Positions 12,601 through 21,150 of a stretch of 64,000 bases of DNA are shown piece by piece. Origin of the DNA: Flabesymbios commensalis (Eukaryota > Annelida > Polychaeta > Terebellida > Flabelligeridae); NCBI GenBank assembly GCA_964017125.1, contig OZ024914.1, positions 22,812,282 to 22,876,281 of the forward strand. The letters run 5' to 3'. Position 1 is the first letter of the stretch. Every line of letters begins with the position of its first letter. Below the pieces are notes generated by a model. The model made no database searches and had not been told where the DNA came from. It saw nothing but the letters and a program-made list of their open reading frames with translations. A program made the position numbers and the translations under genes.

Positions 12601-15600
12601 GAAATGAGTGTTTAAACATCAAGGTTTGCAAACGTTTAGTCTCAAATTAAACAAATATGAGTATTTTTCGCCCACTTAAAGTTGTGTGTCCCGGTAGCGA
12701 GACACAACTTGAAGTAGGGGAAATTGAAACAAGATAACTGCGCGGGGGAAGATTGATATTAGCCGATTAACTTTCAACTATTGCTTAAAGCGACACAATC
12801 AGGCTAAAATCAGGCTAAAATCGGTAATTTTAACATGTCCATAGACTAGAACTGCAAAAGTTTTTTAATTTTTGTGCTGTGCATTTACCAGTTAAGCGAG
12901 ATATAAAGACGAAATTCCCGATTTCTTATTTTGTCATGCATGTCCGAAATAGTTTATGGACATGCTTACATCATATGGTCATATTAAGAAGCCAAAATAA
13001 AATTACCGATTTTTAATTTTTCGCCCGATTGTGACGCATCAAGTAGAGCAATGTTTTAAAAACCGCTTCTGGGGCTTTGTTAATTAAATACTATTAGATA
13101 GTTTTACGTAGATGACACATAAGTGTAAGTCACAGATACAGATAGATTATAATACACACTAGACATGAACTGTGACTTTTCAAGTAACGATAATACTTGG
13201 GCTAGGTTTTATGAGTTTTTGTGGCGGCCATTTTGCATTTTGTTGGGTTATTTTTATTATGACAGATTGATTGGAATTTCGCGTATGAGTTTTTTGGCAG
13301 CCATTCTGAACTGGAATTTTAGACTTCGGACTTCAGACTTCAAATATCAGAAGTCCCCACAGAGCTTTAGCACTTTTAAATAGATATATATTCGTTTGTC
13401 AAATGGAATTGCATTCAGAGTGCCCAGAACACACATTGACTTGTCTCTCTGTTGACTTAATGTTGTATCACTATCACCGACGCTAGCCCAACATTAAAAC
13501 AACATAGATTCAACATTTTGTGTTTGAATAGAATTGCAACTGTTATTTTAAGGTTTCAACTGTCCATACCTAATACACAATATTGGTTTAATACTGGGCC
13601 ACTGTCTGCGACGCTGGTCCGGATTTAAAACATTTGATAAATGTATTTTTATTATCAAATCTAGAGACTAAAGGGTGGAGTCAGTCTGGACATAGGGGTA
13701 CCCTGTGGACCCTCCTGGCAATGAATGGAGAATCACCCGGCGTGTACACTGTTCAACCAACATTGGACCCTATTATAGGCCTACTGCCGTGCAATCAAAA
13801 GGCAGTATCTGCTCACTTTACAAGTGAGCAGATACTGCCTTTTGCATTTGAAGAGCAGCATAGTGCAGTATCTGCTCACTTTACAAGTAAGCAGAAATTG
13901 CCTTTTGCCATTCAAGAGTATAGTGATCCATGAAATCATGGATAAATCCGGAAGAACATGTTGGATGACTTGGAAAGTCATAGCACCCCTACTGTCTACT
14001 CTGGGAATGTTGTGTCAAAATTTTAAGTTTGTTATATAAAAACTCAGGGAGAAATAGTGTCTTACAAAAACGTGCCAAGAATAATAAGTTTAAAGTTCCG
14101 TTGAAAACTCAATATATTTTGGACATAGCCCTAATATAATTTATTTGTTTTGTTCTTGATTTATAGAATCCTCACTTACTGGCGAGTGAACTTTAATTGG
14201 AACCGGCGACTTGATGTGCAGCTGCTGTAAATCACTTCTGGCCTGTATCATATAAACAAGTCAATCGATATAATAACAGTGTTATTAGAAACATAAACAA
14301 CTAATGAGAAAGTGTGGCTACAGTGTTGGAGAGTCCCAGTGGAAGCTCCGACCTCCCTCAATCAGCAAGGGCTGCACACAGCGTATGCGTATGAAAAAAA
14401 CTTCTCAGAGAAATTGTGACCAGACATGCGAAAAGGTACCTCCAGGTGGCTTTGTTACAATTATTTAAGACGTCATATACATTTCAATGATTACATAATT
14501 ACTGTCACTCCAGTTTATGAAAACGGAAGAGCACGGTTATCGACTCTTCACCAAAAACCAAATTGCCTTGTTATGTTTTGTCACGCATATATAAAACATC
14601 ATTATGTTATTTAAACACAAATTGCACTCCCAAAAAACTCTATTCAAAACAAGATTAAGACGATAATAATTGTGATTGGCGCTTCAATGAATAAATCAGA
14701 GGGGACGCAGTCCTCAACGACATTTAAGGTATATCAAAGATTAGATCTTTATTATACTGGGTGATATTCCAGTGAACACAGAGACGTTGAATTAAAGTTG
14801 GCTTAATGTTGGTCCACAGTCTGCGACGCTAACCCAACATTACACGGTCACCAACAGCTTTCGTGTTTGTTTAAACTGCATTATTTAACCAGGATAGCAA
14901 ACAGCCGCATGGCCACTAGTTGCTCTCCTTTACAGTTACGACACAGTTAAGTTGATTGTTCAACGTGTCGTGTTGGCTAGGTAGTCACAGTTCCTGGTCG
15001 CCAGTTAGATTTGATAAAATAAGTGTATTTCCCATAAAAATAATTGGTGGGTCATGCTATTTTAAACAAAATATGGAATATCATTTCGGATTTGAGCGAA
15101 TATTGTGCCTAGTGCTAGGATAATACGATCAAGTTTTCTGGGAAGGTATATTAAATGCATGCAGTTAGATCAGGGGCGGATCCAGATCCAGGGTTCCAAC
15201 TTCCAACCATTAACCATTATGAATATATATATGGTAATTTTCGGGTTTTAAATATTCGTGAATTTCTGATTTTGGGACTTTTCTTAAAGTCTACAATTCT
15301 CAATATTCAAAAAAAAATCTGCCGAATTTAGGCTTAACTGATATAGTCACTGGGCTGTAGAATGACACCTTTCAATGGCGCTTGTAGTTGTAATGTTTTA
15401 CCTTACACGGCTGAATAACTTATTCAGCCATCATCCATCGTTTTACACACTCTAAACAATATAGGTTCTTTAAAAAGAACCCTTCAGTACAATCACCATG
15501 CAACCCCAGGAGAACTCTAAAGAACCTATATTGTTTATAGTGTAGGCGTAGCCCACTTCACCCTTACGAAATACCAATTACGGAAATAACTATTCACGAC

Positions 15601-18600
15601 ACGTGCCGACATCCGCAACTGGCCTTTGTTTAAATATTGGTTCAATGCTGGTTCAGCGTCGGGGAAACCTGGCCAGCATTAATTCAGCGTTGGTCTAACA
15701 TACAGTGTTAGGTGGGCGGTTGCAATGGAATCTCAAGCTGGTATTGTTATACACCCACATTACTGCAGTACAGGCTAACTAGAAAAACCGTTCCAATCAC
15801 TGACTGATATGATAAATAATATACAAATAAATTATTGATGATGTACTATATCTCGAGTTATTTTTATTCACGCCCACGGACTATCGGCTAATATATAAAA
15901 AAACATTGTTGTCGAGTCTTCATAGAGACTGTAGCTAAAACTCACTGTAGTCATTTACGATTATAGGTAGCGCTATATAATAATAATAATTTTATTAATG
16001 ACTCTTAAATTCGCTAATTTCTTCGCATCGCGAAAATTAATACTTCGCGAATATTACCAGATCTATATCAGTACAAAAAGTATAACAAATACAAAAATAA
16101 GTGACTCAAAAGTTTAACAGAACAAACTTAGTATAATTTCAATGTGTAGAGCACCTTCAAAGCTAGGAGTATTTAATTTATTGAAGTCTTTGGAAAACAA
16201 AGGGTGGTGTGAGTGCTATGCGATAGTCGGTCCCTAAGGAGGCACATGTAGGCAAAACCAAAACGCAGTATCTACTTACGTTACAAGTAAGCAGATACTG
16301 CCTTTTGGCTTTGTAGAGTGTGACTGGTAATTAAACCTGTTGTCGGTATTACCCCCACCCTCCCACACCTCTTCATGCCAGGTTTTATCTTGAGATCAAT
16401 GAAACGGCCTAATTGACCAACAAAGAAAAATCTAGGCTATCAGTTTTGTTTTGGAACTCAAAACGGTGGTCACTGGTGACAGGCTTCCAATCTCCCAAGA
16501 AATAAATTCATTTACCGGCTTTTAGATCTCAAACCCTGTAATTTGATAGATTTGAAAACGCTGACAGGGTTCTGGAACCCTGTCAACCCGGTCTAAATCC
16601 GCCCCTGTAGATACCACGGGAACTGATTATCATGATTATACGACAAATTATTAATAATTAAGTGTAAAATACCTTTGCAAAAGAGGCCCTGGTGCAGTGG
16701 TTAAAGCTGCCTGCTTAGAAAGTCGGAGATCGCGGGTTCGAACCCCGCTCTGGAATTCAAGTTCCAAAGAAACATAATGTTTCTTACCTGCTCACTCGTA
16801 AAGATTCAATATTGTGAGGAGCCTCCGTGACCGAGAGGTAGCGAGCTCCGCCTCAGATCGCAGGGTTCGAATTTCGAATTCTGTGTCTGGAGGACAGTGT
16901 CATCTCATTCATCTCACCATCCTCAGAAGGTTCTCCCGGCCCAGTTTAGCCTATATGTGCACAAAGGTGGCCTAACCCTTTCAAGCCTGAATTTACCATT
17001 GTCATTTTCATCCACCACAAGCCGCGAATTGCTGTCGCAATTTTCGACTTGTAGTGGATGAAGATGATTTGAAGTGGTTGAAAAATTAAAGAAAATTACA
17101 ATGTATAGGTAAACCAGTTTCATGGAAATTTTCATTCTATAACCCCTAGTGGTAGTAAAATTAAGTCTGTTGTCAGGGATGTAATATGATGCTTTAATGG
17201 CTCAAAGGGTTAAAACCCCATTTATTTCATTTCTTTTTTACCTTTGCAAGTTGTTTCCTCAGGCTGATATTTTCTTCCGCAAGTATTCTCAAATTATTTT
17301 CAGATTCAACTGAGATTTGTGTAGGATTCTGGAGACAAAAAAACCTTTATTATTGAGCTTATTTATAACATCAAAATCATACTTATGTAATAATAGATTC
17401 TAGGTTCCACCCAGCATAAAATGTGTTATTGAGTGGAGTGTCCTATTAGTACATGTATCATCAGATCATTAAGACTTCAGTTTTACATGTGTTACCCGTT
17501 TCGGTGGGACATTTGTTCTTCAAACAAATAGAAATTATGATATAAGAATATTACCATACTCTTCAATACATGATGTCATTTAGTTAGTAAACGCAATATA
17601 TATTTTCATGATTTTCATTTTAATGTTTACAATTACTGACTGGTTTTGTAAAATTAACAGGCATGTGAAATGAAATTATTTGAAATGATATATGTTTTCA
17701 AAAGATTTAGCCTAATTTAAAGGTCGGATGCATTTAACATTCTTTGTATTATATAATTATGATGATTTAATAATATCAGGTGACAGTTACGTCATATTAC
17801 TTAATTATCTGATAACCTTGTGTTTACAATTAAAGGTCGTGTCACGTGTGAATTAGAGGACGCAGCTACGATTTTGTGAAACTGTAGCTTTGTCACTTTA
17901 ATACCAAAGTCACAAATCGCCCCACGTCCTTGTTTAACACTTCTTGATTTAATTATATCAATTACACTTCGGGTTTGACTGGGTAGTATCAGAAATACAT
18001 AAGACTGTCTTATGTATTTCTGGTATTATATAAATGCTAATACATAAAATGACACTTGGAATTTTTTATATTTCATGCTATGATATCCTACTATTCAAAA
18101 ACAAAAGGCAACACATGCTTACTTGAAAAGTAAGCAGGTAACGCCTATTACTTTGCACGGTAGTATAGGTATTGTATGATCGCTAGATAATTACCTTTAT
18201 TTGTTCCATCTGATGTTTAACACTTGATAAGTCCACTTGATCAGTCAAGTTAATCACTTTATCAGGATTATTATCATGTAGCTGTTTGATCAGCACAGGT
18301 ACAGTCAACAGATAGTCAGCAGGATTTCCATGTTCTAACAACTTAACACCACACAGTTCTATGCTCTCTAGTGTGGCTAGTATAACACTTAGTCTATCTG
18401 CCTCTCCTTTACACTGATTACGCACATGCAAGCACGCCTGATCAACATCATGACACATAAGATCTTGTCGATCTTTCAAAGCCTTGTGAACTTTCTTTTT
18501 TACTTCAATGGCGTCATTGTCAATTTTAGCTGTCTTTTCTTTTAAGATGACCTCCGCGGTCCTTGACTTCCGGGTGTGATCATGGACTTGCTCGAGGACT

Positions 18601-19226
18601 TTCTTCAGTTCGTTTTTCGCTTGCTTTGCTTTTGACGTTAATTCCGTGCACTTGTGCTGTCCGTGGTAGAGCGAGTGACAAATACAACATATAGCAGTGT
18701 TACAATCTTCACAGAAGAGCTTCATCAGCTCGTCTGGGTGCTTCACACAAGATGGAAGTGATTTCTTCCTGGACTCCTCCGCCTCGTCTACTGACACCAG
18801 CTTGTGTCTCCTCAGAACACGTACAGTCTGGTGATCACGCTCACACTCAGTACATATGTACTGACAGGACTCACAAAAAGCCACGGCTACACTTCCATCA
18901 CAATCACAGCTGGAACAAGAAGGACCAGTGGAGGAACTCGCACGTCTGCGTGACACACTTGGAGTATTGGCGGCGGTGTCCTTCAGCTGGTTGAAGAAAA
19001 AGTTCACTTGGAACTTAACAAGGCCCCCGCTGGGAACCTGGCTCCACTGCCGACACGTGGGGCACTGTATGACGTCTTTTTTGTCCTTGGTGCTGAAGTA
19101 CTTTTTCAGACATGTATAACAGAACGTGTGTTGGCAGTGTAACGACTTCGGCTGAATGGCTTCTTCCAAACAGAACGCACACGTCAGCAGCTCCTGCACC
19201 GCGTTCTGTAATTGATTGTCAGCCAT
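3547..19226 (-). CDS. TRIM-type RING/B-box E3 ubiquitin ligase with a Deltex-C-like tail (7 coding exons)
   Basis: Spliced gene with coding exons 19226-18195, 17328-17242, 14242-14180, 8060-7992, 6806-6714, 5928-5747 and 3613-3547, giving 1593 nt or 530 aa. Every junction is GT-AG and in frame. The protein has a C3HC4 RING (C16, C19, C31, H33, C36, C39, C55, C58), B-box 1 (about 104-142), B-box 2 (about 160-196) and a coiled coil (about 197-300, continuing at 345-373). A Ser/Pro-rich linker follows, and residues 420-530 resemble the Deltex C-terminal domain: QPPGGTWE, GNFIRIACHFP, NDREGSEVALLMKRAFDARI, LFTV, ITWH, and a final PYVDKKLTKDKLATLGIK. TRIM proteins transfer ubiquitin through the RING. 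DTC domains of Deltex ligases bind NAD+/ADP-ribose, but the HHKT-type residues are absent here. The start ATG lies in a good context (GAGAATGG). A splice acceptor at 19287-19288 shows that a further non-coding 5' exon exists. A possible AATAAA lies at 2921-2916. The RING/B-box part is certain; the DTC assignment is likely but needs a profile search. Confidence 0.82.
4495..5739 (+). mobile_element. LINE fragment (CR1/Jockey-like RT and 3' end with TATC tail)
   Basis: 5'-truncated non-LTR element, opposite in strand to the TRIM gene and inside its last intron. Visible blocks are LDLSKAFDTLDHKI (about 4570), TGVPQGSILGPLLFL (about 4739), then LISYADDATFLINL (YADD, about 4825) and a thumb region WLAANSLSPNYDKSKFML. 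The frame is broken several times. It ends at an ATAAATAC(TATC)n simple repeat, a common 3' tail in this group. The 3' end lies within a few bases of the donor of TRIM exon 6. Confidence 0.85.
5747..5928 (-). CDS. TRIM gene coding exon 6: Deltex-C-like core
   Basis: 182 nt, acceptor TTTTACAG and donor AGCAA|GTAAGT (exit phase 2). It carries MANDREGSEVALLMKRAFDA then RILFTVKSDMITWHAVVFIR. It compares with the DTC core YLPdn.eGr.vl.LLkrAFdrrliFt, followed by vtWndIhHKT. The usual HHKT is replaced by VVFIRG. The donor directly abuts the tail of a LINE (see 4495-5739). Confidence 0.8.
5956..6363. mobile_element. Two adjacent family B palindromic elements with TA-ACCCT...AGGGT-TA termini
   Basis: The first unit runs from about 5956 to 6160 (TTAACCCTAAAAGCG..., hairpin CACCCACTTGAAGTTGTG / CACAACTTCAAGTGGATG at 5990-6047). 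The second, more diverged, runs from about 6163 to 6363 and ends in AAAGGGTTAA. Both share a subterminal block AATAAAA(T)GATTTGATYGGC. They lie in the intron between TRIM exons 5 and 6. Confidence 0.6.
6484..6655 (+). mobile_element. tRNA-derived SINE (3' monomer and body)
   Basis: The degenerate head has a B-box-like CAAATTTCGAATCC. It is followed by the body GTGTCATCTCATTCATCTCA, CCAGTTTAGCC, GTGGCCTAAAC and an ATTTC-repeat tail. The same body occurs at 16818 and 59193. Confidence 0.65.
6714..6806 (-). CDS. TRIM gene coding exon 5: start of Deltex-C-like domain
   Basis: 31 codons, phase 0, acceptor TTTCACAG and donor AGTCA|GTAAGT. It contains QPPGGTWERIDGNFIRIACH followed by FPVTRKS. This resembles the opening of the DTC fold, in which (Q)P.GTM/W is followed by a strand ending in ItY/F-P. 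Confidence 0.75.
7061..7526. mobile_element. Two tandem family C palindromic elements
   Basis: The copy at 7283-7526 (244 bp) is flanked by TA (7281-7282 and 7527-7528). It has ACCCTTTCAAGCCTG and AAAGGGT ends and a central hairpin CATCTTCATCCACTACAAG / CTTGTAGTGGATGAAGATG. The copy at 7061-7280 abuts it and lacks its right end. Related copies lie at 16975-17210 and 47477-47729. Confidence 0.7.
7773..7830. repeat. Family D hairpin fragment
   Basis: Begins TTAACCCTTACAGCGCGGGG and continues ATCGACTTTAGAC with a small GACTTCTGTAGACGTC hairpin. It matches the right part of the family D elements at 30650, 31790 and 38161. The other arm is missing. Confidence 0.5.
7992..8060 (-). CDS. TRIM gene coding exon 4: Ser/Pro-rich linker
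   Basis: 23 codons, phase 0, acceptor TTGACAG and donor TGCCA|GTAAGT. It encodes RRAVQKSPSSAAAFTPSSTY plus QVP, a flexible linker before the C-terminal domain. Confidence 0.65.
8374..8456. mobile_element. Left half of a family A MITE split by an LTR element
   Basis: AGCAAACAAAATATTAACC... to GTTGGTCCAACATTG. The missing right half resumes at 12303. The four bases ATTG occur on both sides of the LTR element, so the split is an insertion. Confidence 0.75.
8457..8857 (+). repeat. Left LTR of the 8457-12302 element
   Basis: GC-rich relative to its surroundings. It aligns almost throughout with 11919-12302 and has an AATAAA-like signal (ACAAATAAATATG) in the expected R-region position. Confidence 0.85.
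8859..8872 (+). other. Primer-binding site (tRNA-Trp type)
   Basis: TGGTGACCCTGACG begins one base after the left LTR. Metazoan tRNA-Trp ends GTCGGGGTCA plus CCA, giving one mismatch over this stretch. Confidence 0.65.
11048..11521 (+). other. Short open frame inside the LTR element
   Basis: A basic, Ser/Thr/Asn-rich 157-codon open frame in the 3' half of the element. Its tail has a TPARF motif, reminiscent of the C-terminal tails of Gypsy-type Pol proteins, but similarity is too short to assign. As it lies between the LTRs I treat it as an element remnant, not a host gene. Three direct 23-bp copies (GGACAATTGGTGTTACGAGG core) follow at about 11659-11727. Confidence 0.4.
11919..12302 (+). 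repeat. Right LTR of the 8457-12302 element
   Basis: Direct copy of 8457-8857, preceded by a short G-rich (polypurine-like) tract and followed by ATTG and the right half of the interrupted family A MITE. Confidence 0.85.
12303..12342. mobile_element. Right half of the split family A MITE
   Basis: ATTGTATAAATGTTATAC through GCGTTTGCTGGG. Joined to 8374-8456, it gives a family A element of normal length. Confidence 0.75.
12469..12563. mobile_element. Family A palindromic MITE
   Basis: AAGCAAACACGACGCATTTG..., central GGACCAACGTCGAAGACG, mirrored TTGTACAAATGTTATAC. It lies about 125 bp from the other family A half. Confidence 0.65.
12664..12724. repeat. Family B hairpin
   Basis: TTTTTCGCCCACTTAAAGTT and AACTTGAAGTAGGGGAAA arms around CCGGTAGCGAG. 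It has the same core as the other family B copies. Confidence 0.55.
12787..13037. mobile_element. Family F foldback element, diverged copy
   Basis: Terminal GCGACACAATCAGGCTAAAA and GCCCGATTGTGACGC. The inner arms share ACATCATATGGTCATATTAA, GAGATATAAAGACGAAATT and the GTGCTG(T/C)GCATT block with the much better copy at 38978-39344. Confidence 0.65.
13793..13906. repeat. Two family E palindromes in tandem
   Basis: AGTATCTGCTCACTTTACA / AGTGAGCAGATACTGCC, then a second copy after about 20 bp, each followed by CCTTTTG. The same ~42-bp palindrome recurs singly near 16264, 18104, 25591 and 33697. Confidence 0.7.
14180..14242 (-). CDS. TRIM gene coding exon 3: linker
   Basis: 21 codons, phase 0 on both sides, acceptor GATACAG and donor CGCCA|GTAAGT. 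It reads ARSDLQQLHIKSPVPIKVHS plus P. It has no domain. It is supported by strong splice sites and an open frame that matches its neighbours. Confidence 0.65.
14768..14870. repeat. Diverged family A-like inverted repeat
   Basis: CAGTGAACACAGAGACGTTG, central GGTCCACAGTCTGCGACGCT, then AACCCAACATTACACGG. The ends and centre match the family A plan, but the arms are degraded. Confidence 0.4.
15448..15542. mobile_element. MITE with CACTCTAAACAATATAGG arms
   Basis: 95 bp. The left arm CACTCTAAACAATATAGG continues to TTCTTT and is mirrored by AAAGAACCTATATTGTTTAT with AGTG at the end. Confidence 0.65.
15640..15715. repeat. Diverged family A-like repeat
   Basis: GGTTCAATGCTGGTTCAGCG and GCATTAATTCAGCGTTGG around GTCGGGGAAACC. 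It is a degraded ACGTTGG-type centre without clear ends. Confidence 0.3.
16264..16306. repeat. Family E palindrome
   Basis: CGCAGTATCTACTTACGTTA / CAAGTAAGCAGATACTGCC followed by TTTTGGCTTTGTAGAG. The trailing GGTTTTGTAGAG also follows the copy at 33697. Confidence 0.6.
16684..17235 (+). mobile_element. Dimeric tRNA-derived SINE interrupted by a family C MITE
   Basis: Two tRNA-like heads in tandem. The first has A box TGGTGCAGTGGTTAAAGC and B box GGTTCGAACCC (16689-16745). The second has GTGACCGAGAGGTAGCGAGC and GGGTTCGAATTTC (16825-16876). The body GTGTCATCTCATTCATCTCA ... CCAGTTTAGCC follows, with an (ATTTC)-type tail. A 236-bp family C element sits in the body. Copies are at 6484 and 59100. 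A genuine tRNA gene is unlikely because the acceptor stem does not pair well. Confidence 0.75.
16975..17210. mobile_element. Family C MITE inserted in the SINE, TA target duplication
   Basis: 236 bp with ACCCTTTCAAGCCTG and AAAGGGT ends, flanked by TA on both sides (16973-16974, 17211-17212). Removing it and one TA gives GGTGGCCTAAAACCCC, matching the empty SINE body at 6615 (GGTGGCCTAAACCCCC) apart from one base. Confidence 0.78.
17242..17328 (-). CDS. TRIM gene coding exon 2: coiled-coil segment
   Basis: 29 codons between the acceptor CTCCAG and the donor GCAAAG|GTAAAA, phase 0 on both sides. It reads NPTQISVESENNLRILAEEN followed by ISLRKQLAK, a leucine-spaced helix suited to extending the coiled coil. 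Confidence 0.75.
17986..18024. repeat. Near-perfect palindrome
   Basis: ATCAGAAATACATAAGAC directly joined to GTCTTATGTATTTCTGGT. A simple cruciform-forming site in the first TRIM coding intron. Confidence 0.5.
18104..18147. repeat. Family E palindrome, diverged
   Basis: AAGGCAACACATGCTTACTT / AAGTAAGCAGGTAACGCC. It lies about 50 bp from the donor of TRIM coding exon 1. Confidence 0.45.
18195..19226 (-). CDS. TRIM gene coding exon 1: RING, two B-boxes, coiled coil
   Basis: One open exon of 344 codons from the ATG at 19226 to the donor AAG|GTAATT. The RING is C16-x2-C-x11-C-x-H-x2-C-x2-C-x15-C-x2-C58. B-box 1 contains CDCDGSVAVAFCESC and ends in HQTVRVLRRHK. B-box 2 starts CVKHPDELMKLFCEDC and ends YHGQHKC. 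The Lys/Glu/Ala-rich stretch that follows is predicted coiled coil. A single large exon for RING/B-box/coiled coil is common in invertebrate TRIM genes. The phase at the end is 0. Confidence 0.93.
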
Positions 19227-19286
19227 TCTCCCGGAAATGACCGGAAGTGTACAATTATTCCTCCATCAAATAGCTTGCAATTCGTT
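19227..19286 (-). other. TRIM gene 5' untranslated part of exon with upstream splice acceptor
   Basis: Reading upstream of the ATG on the minus strand, the sequence TATTTTATTTTTGCAG ends at 19287, a good acceptor with a pyrimidine tract. The transcript therefore probably starts in a separate non-coding exon beyond 19.3 kb, perhaps on the far side of the (GAGT)n array. The location of that exon is not determined. Confidence 0.5.
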
Positions 19287-19370
19287 CTGCAAAAATAAAA
19301 TAGGTTAGTAAACAGCTCCTAAAATTTCGTCGATTATTGGTAGTTTTACCTTTTATAAATTAGAAAAAAG

Positions 19371-19502
19371 AGTGAGTGAGTGAGTGAGTGAGTGAGTGAG
19401 TGAGTGAGTGAGTGAGTGAGTGAGTGAGTGAGTGAGTGAGTGAGTGAGTGAGTGAGTGAGTGAGTGAGTGAGTGAGTGAGTGAGTGAGTGAGTGAGTGAG
19501 TG
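19371..19502. repeat. (GAGT)n microsatellite, about 33 units
   Basis: An uninterrupted array of GAGT for about 132 bp, beginning roughly 85 bp upstream of the acceptor of the first coding exon of the TRIM gene. Its translations (Thr-His-Ser-Leu repeats) are not genes. Confidence 0.95.
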
Positions 19503-21150
19503 CGCCCATTTGCACAGCATAAGTAACGTTAGGCCTATAATACCGGAAAAGATAACCTTCCAGCGAAATTGTATTGATATATTGAATGACATTATTTCCC
19601 TTATATATTATTACCCTTATTATCCTTTGGGCCATTCAGTACTCGATCGTTGTTTTTTTTCATCCACAACTTTTGCAAATATTTGTCTTTTATGAGAATT
19701 TCACAGAGACACAACCCTAAAGTCGCGGGTGTGAAGCCACCCAATGTACACACCTTTTGGCCTACCATGCACACTACCCGTCGCATTGGCTAGTCAACCA
19801 AGCGGTTTTATAACTGTTTCTTTACCGACTTCCCCCTGATAAAACTACCCCCAGAAACCGACTTCTTTTTAAAGGAGGACCCCTTAAGTAGCCCCTGGGC
19901 ACCGTACAGGTTATAGCTATGCGCATGCGCTCATCGTACACATTAAAAATGCTAGAGAACATTGCGTCCATGCCTATGACCATTCTGGTTGACGATTTTC
20001 AACAATGCATGGAACAATGCATGTCATGCATGTAATGTAATATCTCCATTGCAATTAATGCATGTAGCCTACACATGTGGAATTCGCATAAATGCGAAAT
20101 TAGTAAAGGAAGAGTTAATAAAAACTAAATTATAAATAACACTCATACTATATAGTAGGGTTTAAATCTATACTTCCATGTGAAACTAAGGCTAACGATT
20201 GATTTTATTACTTCGGGGGTATTTATTATAAAATAAGCCATTATTCCCCTTTGGAAAAGGTGGAGGTATTCTATGGAGGTGAAAATTCAAGTTGAATGTT
20301 ATTCTATTACACAGCCCTACGAATACACATATCAGGTACCTTTTGACACATTTTGTAATATAGGGCCCAACAAAATATTTTCAAAGTTGTACATGATAAA
20401 TTCATGTAAGACGCTCCAGTTAAGTTTGTTTTTGTCTTTATTGCGTAAAATCAAATATGACCACATCTGAGATATGACATAATACCACATCATTCTGTGG
20501 ATTGCCTAAACTAGTACACAAATCATGTTTATTTTTGTTTCCTCCAAGTATAAATCGTAGATGGCCACTTCTGGAATAAGACAAATTCAAAGATAACCGC
20601 CATGCAGGTTCTAGCATAAGCATGTATTTTAACTTTTAAACTTAGAATTTTATGTAGGTCCTGATACCATTTTTTTTAAATTTATATAAATATGTAAAAT
20701 GTTGTTATTCAGTCTATATTTATGTTTATTTCATGTTAAAATCTAAGATGGCCACAATCAGGCACAGTGAATATCTCAGATAAAACTTTCTGAAATAGCA
20801 AAATTTAACCATTCCACTTATAATCTTGTCAGATACCACATTTTTTGTATAGTTATTGACTGGTTATTTTTGGTTTTAGTGTTATTTGGCCATTTTGGTT
20901 TATTTTCACAATATATATAATACATATATAACTTACCCTGAAATTGATAATACATATTCTGTAACTGTAATGCACTATCCTGACATTATAATGTTGCATC
21001 GTTTTATCATACATATGGAATATGGAAAATTATAATTCAGTAATTCATTTTAATCCCATAACTTGAAATTGTAGTGCCATATCGTGACATCAAGACATAT
21101 ACTGCTATTATAAGGTCATATCCTGACATAATTTGAAGGGGTCCTGGGAT
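19503..21150. other. Intergenic, AT-rich, no gene recognised
   Basis: No open frame with protein-like composition. Three loosely similar stretches (near 20430, 20545 and 20735) share a run of T/A, then AAATC.TAGATGGCCAC, suggesting an old degenerate repeat. The first non-coding exon or promoter of the TRIM gene may lie here, but I cannot point to it. Confidence 0.4.

Larger units (their letters stand above)
15171..16606. mobile_element. hAT-like element with CAGGGGCGGAT terminal repeats
   Basis: Left end CAGGGGCGGATCCAGA. The right end reverse-complements to CAGGGGCGGATTTAGA. TAGAT occurs immediately outside both ends. At 1.44 kb it has no transposase frame and is a non-autonomous or decayed element, itself carrying a MITE (15448-15542) and a family E palindrome (16264-16306). 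Terminal CAGGGGCGGA sequences are common in hAT relatives, but hAT normally makes 8-bp duplications, so the superfamily is uncertain. Confidence 0.5.

Noticed and set aside
16684-16755. A tRNA gene with A and B boxes
   Set aside because: The acceptor stem does not pair and the segment is part of a repeated dimeric SINE.
16975-17210. piggyBac-type element because of TTAACCCTTT ends
   Set aside because: The empty site in the SINE shows a TA duplication, not TTAA.
19360-19635. Open frames made of Thr-His-Ser-Leu repeats
   Set aside because: They are translations of the (GAGT)n microsatellite.
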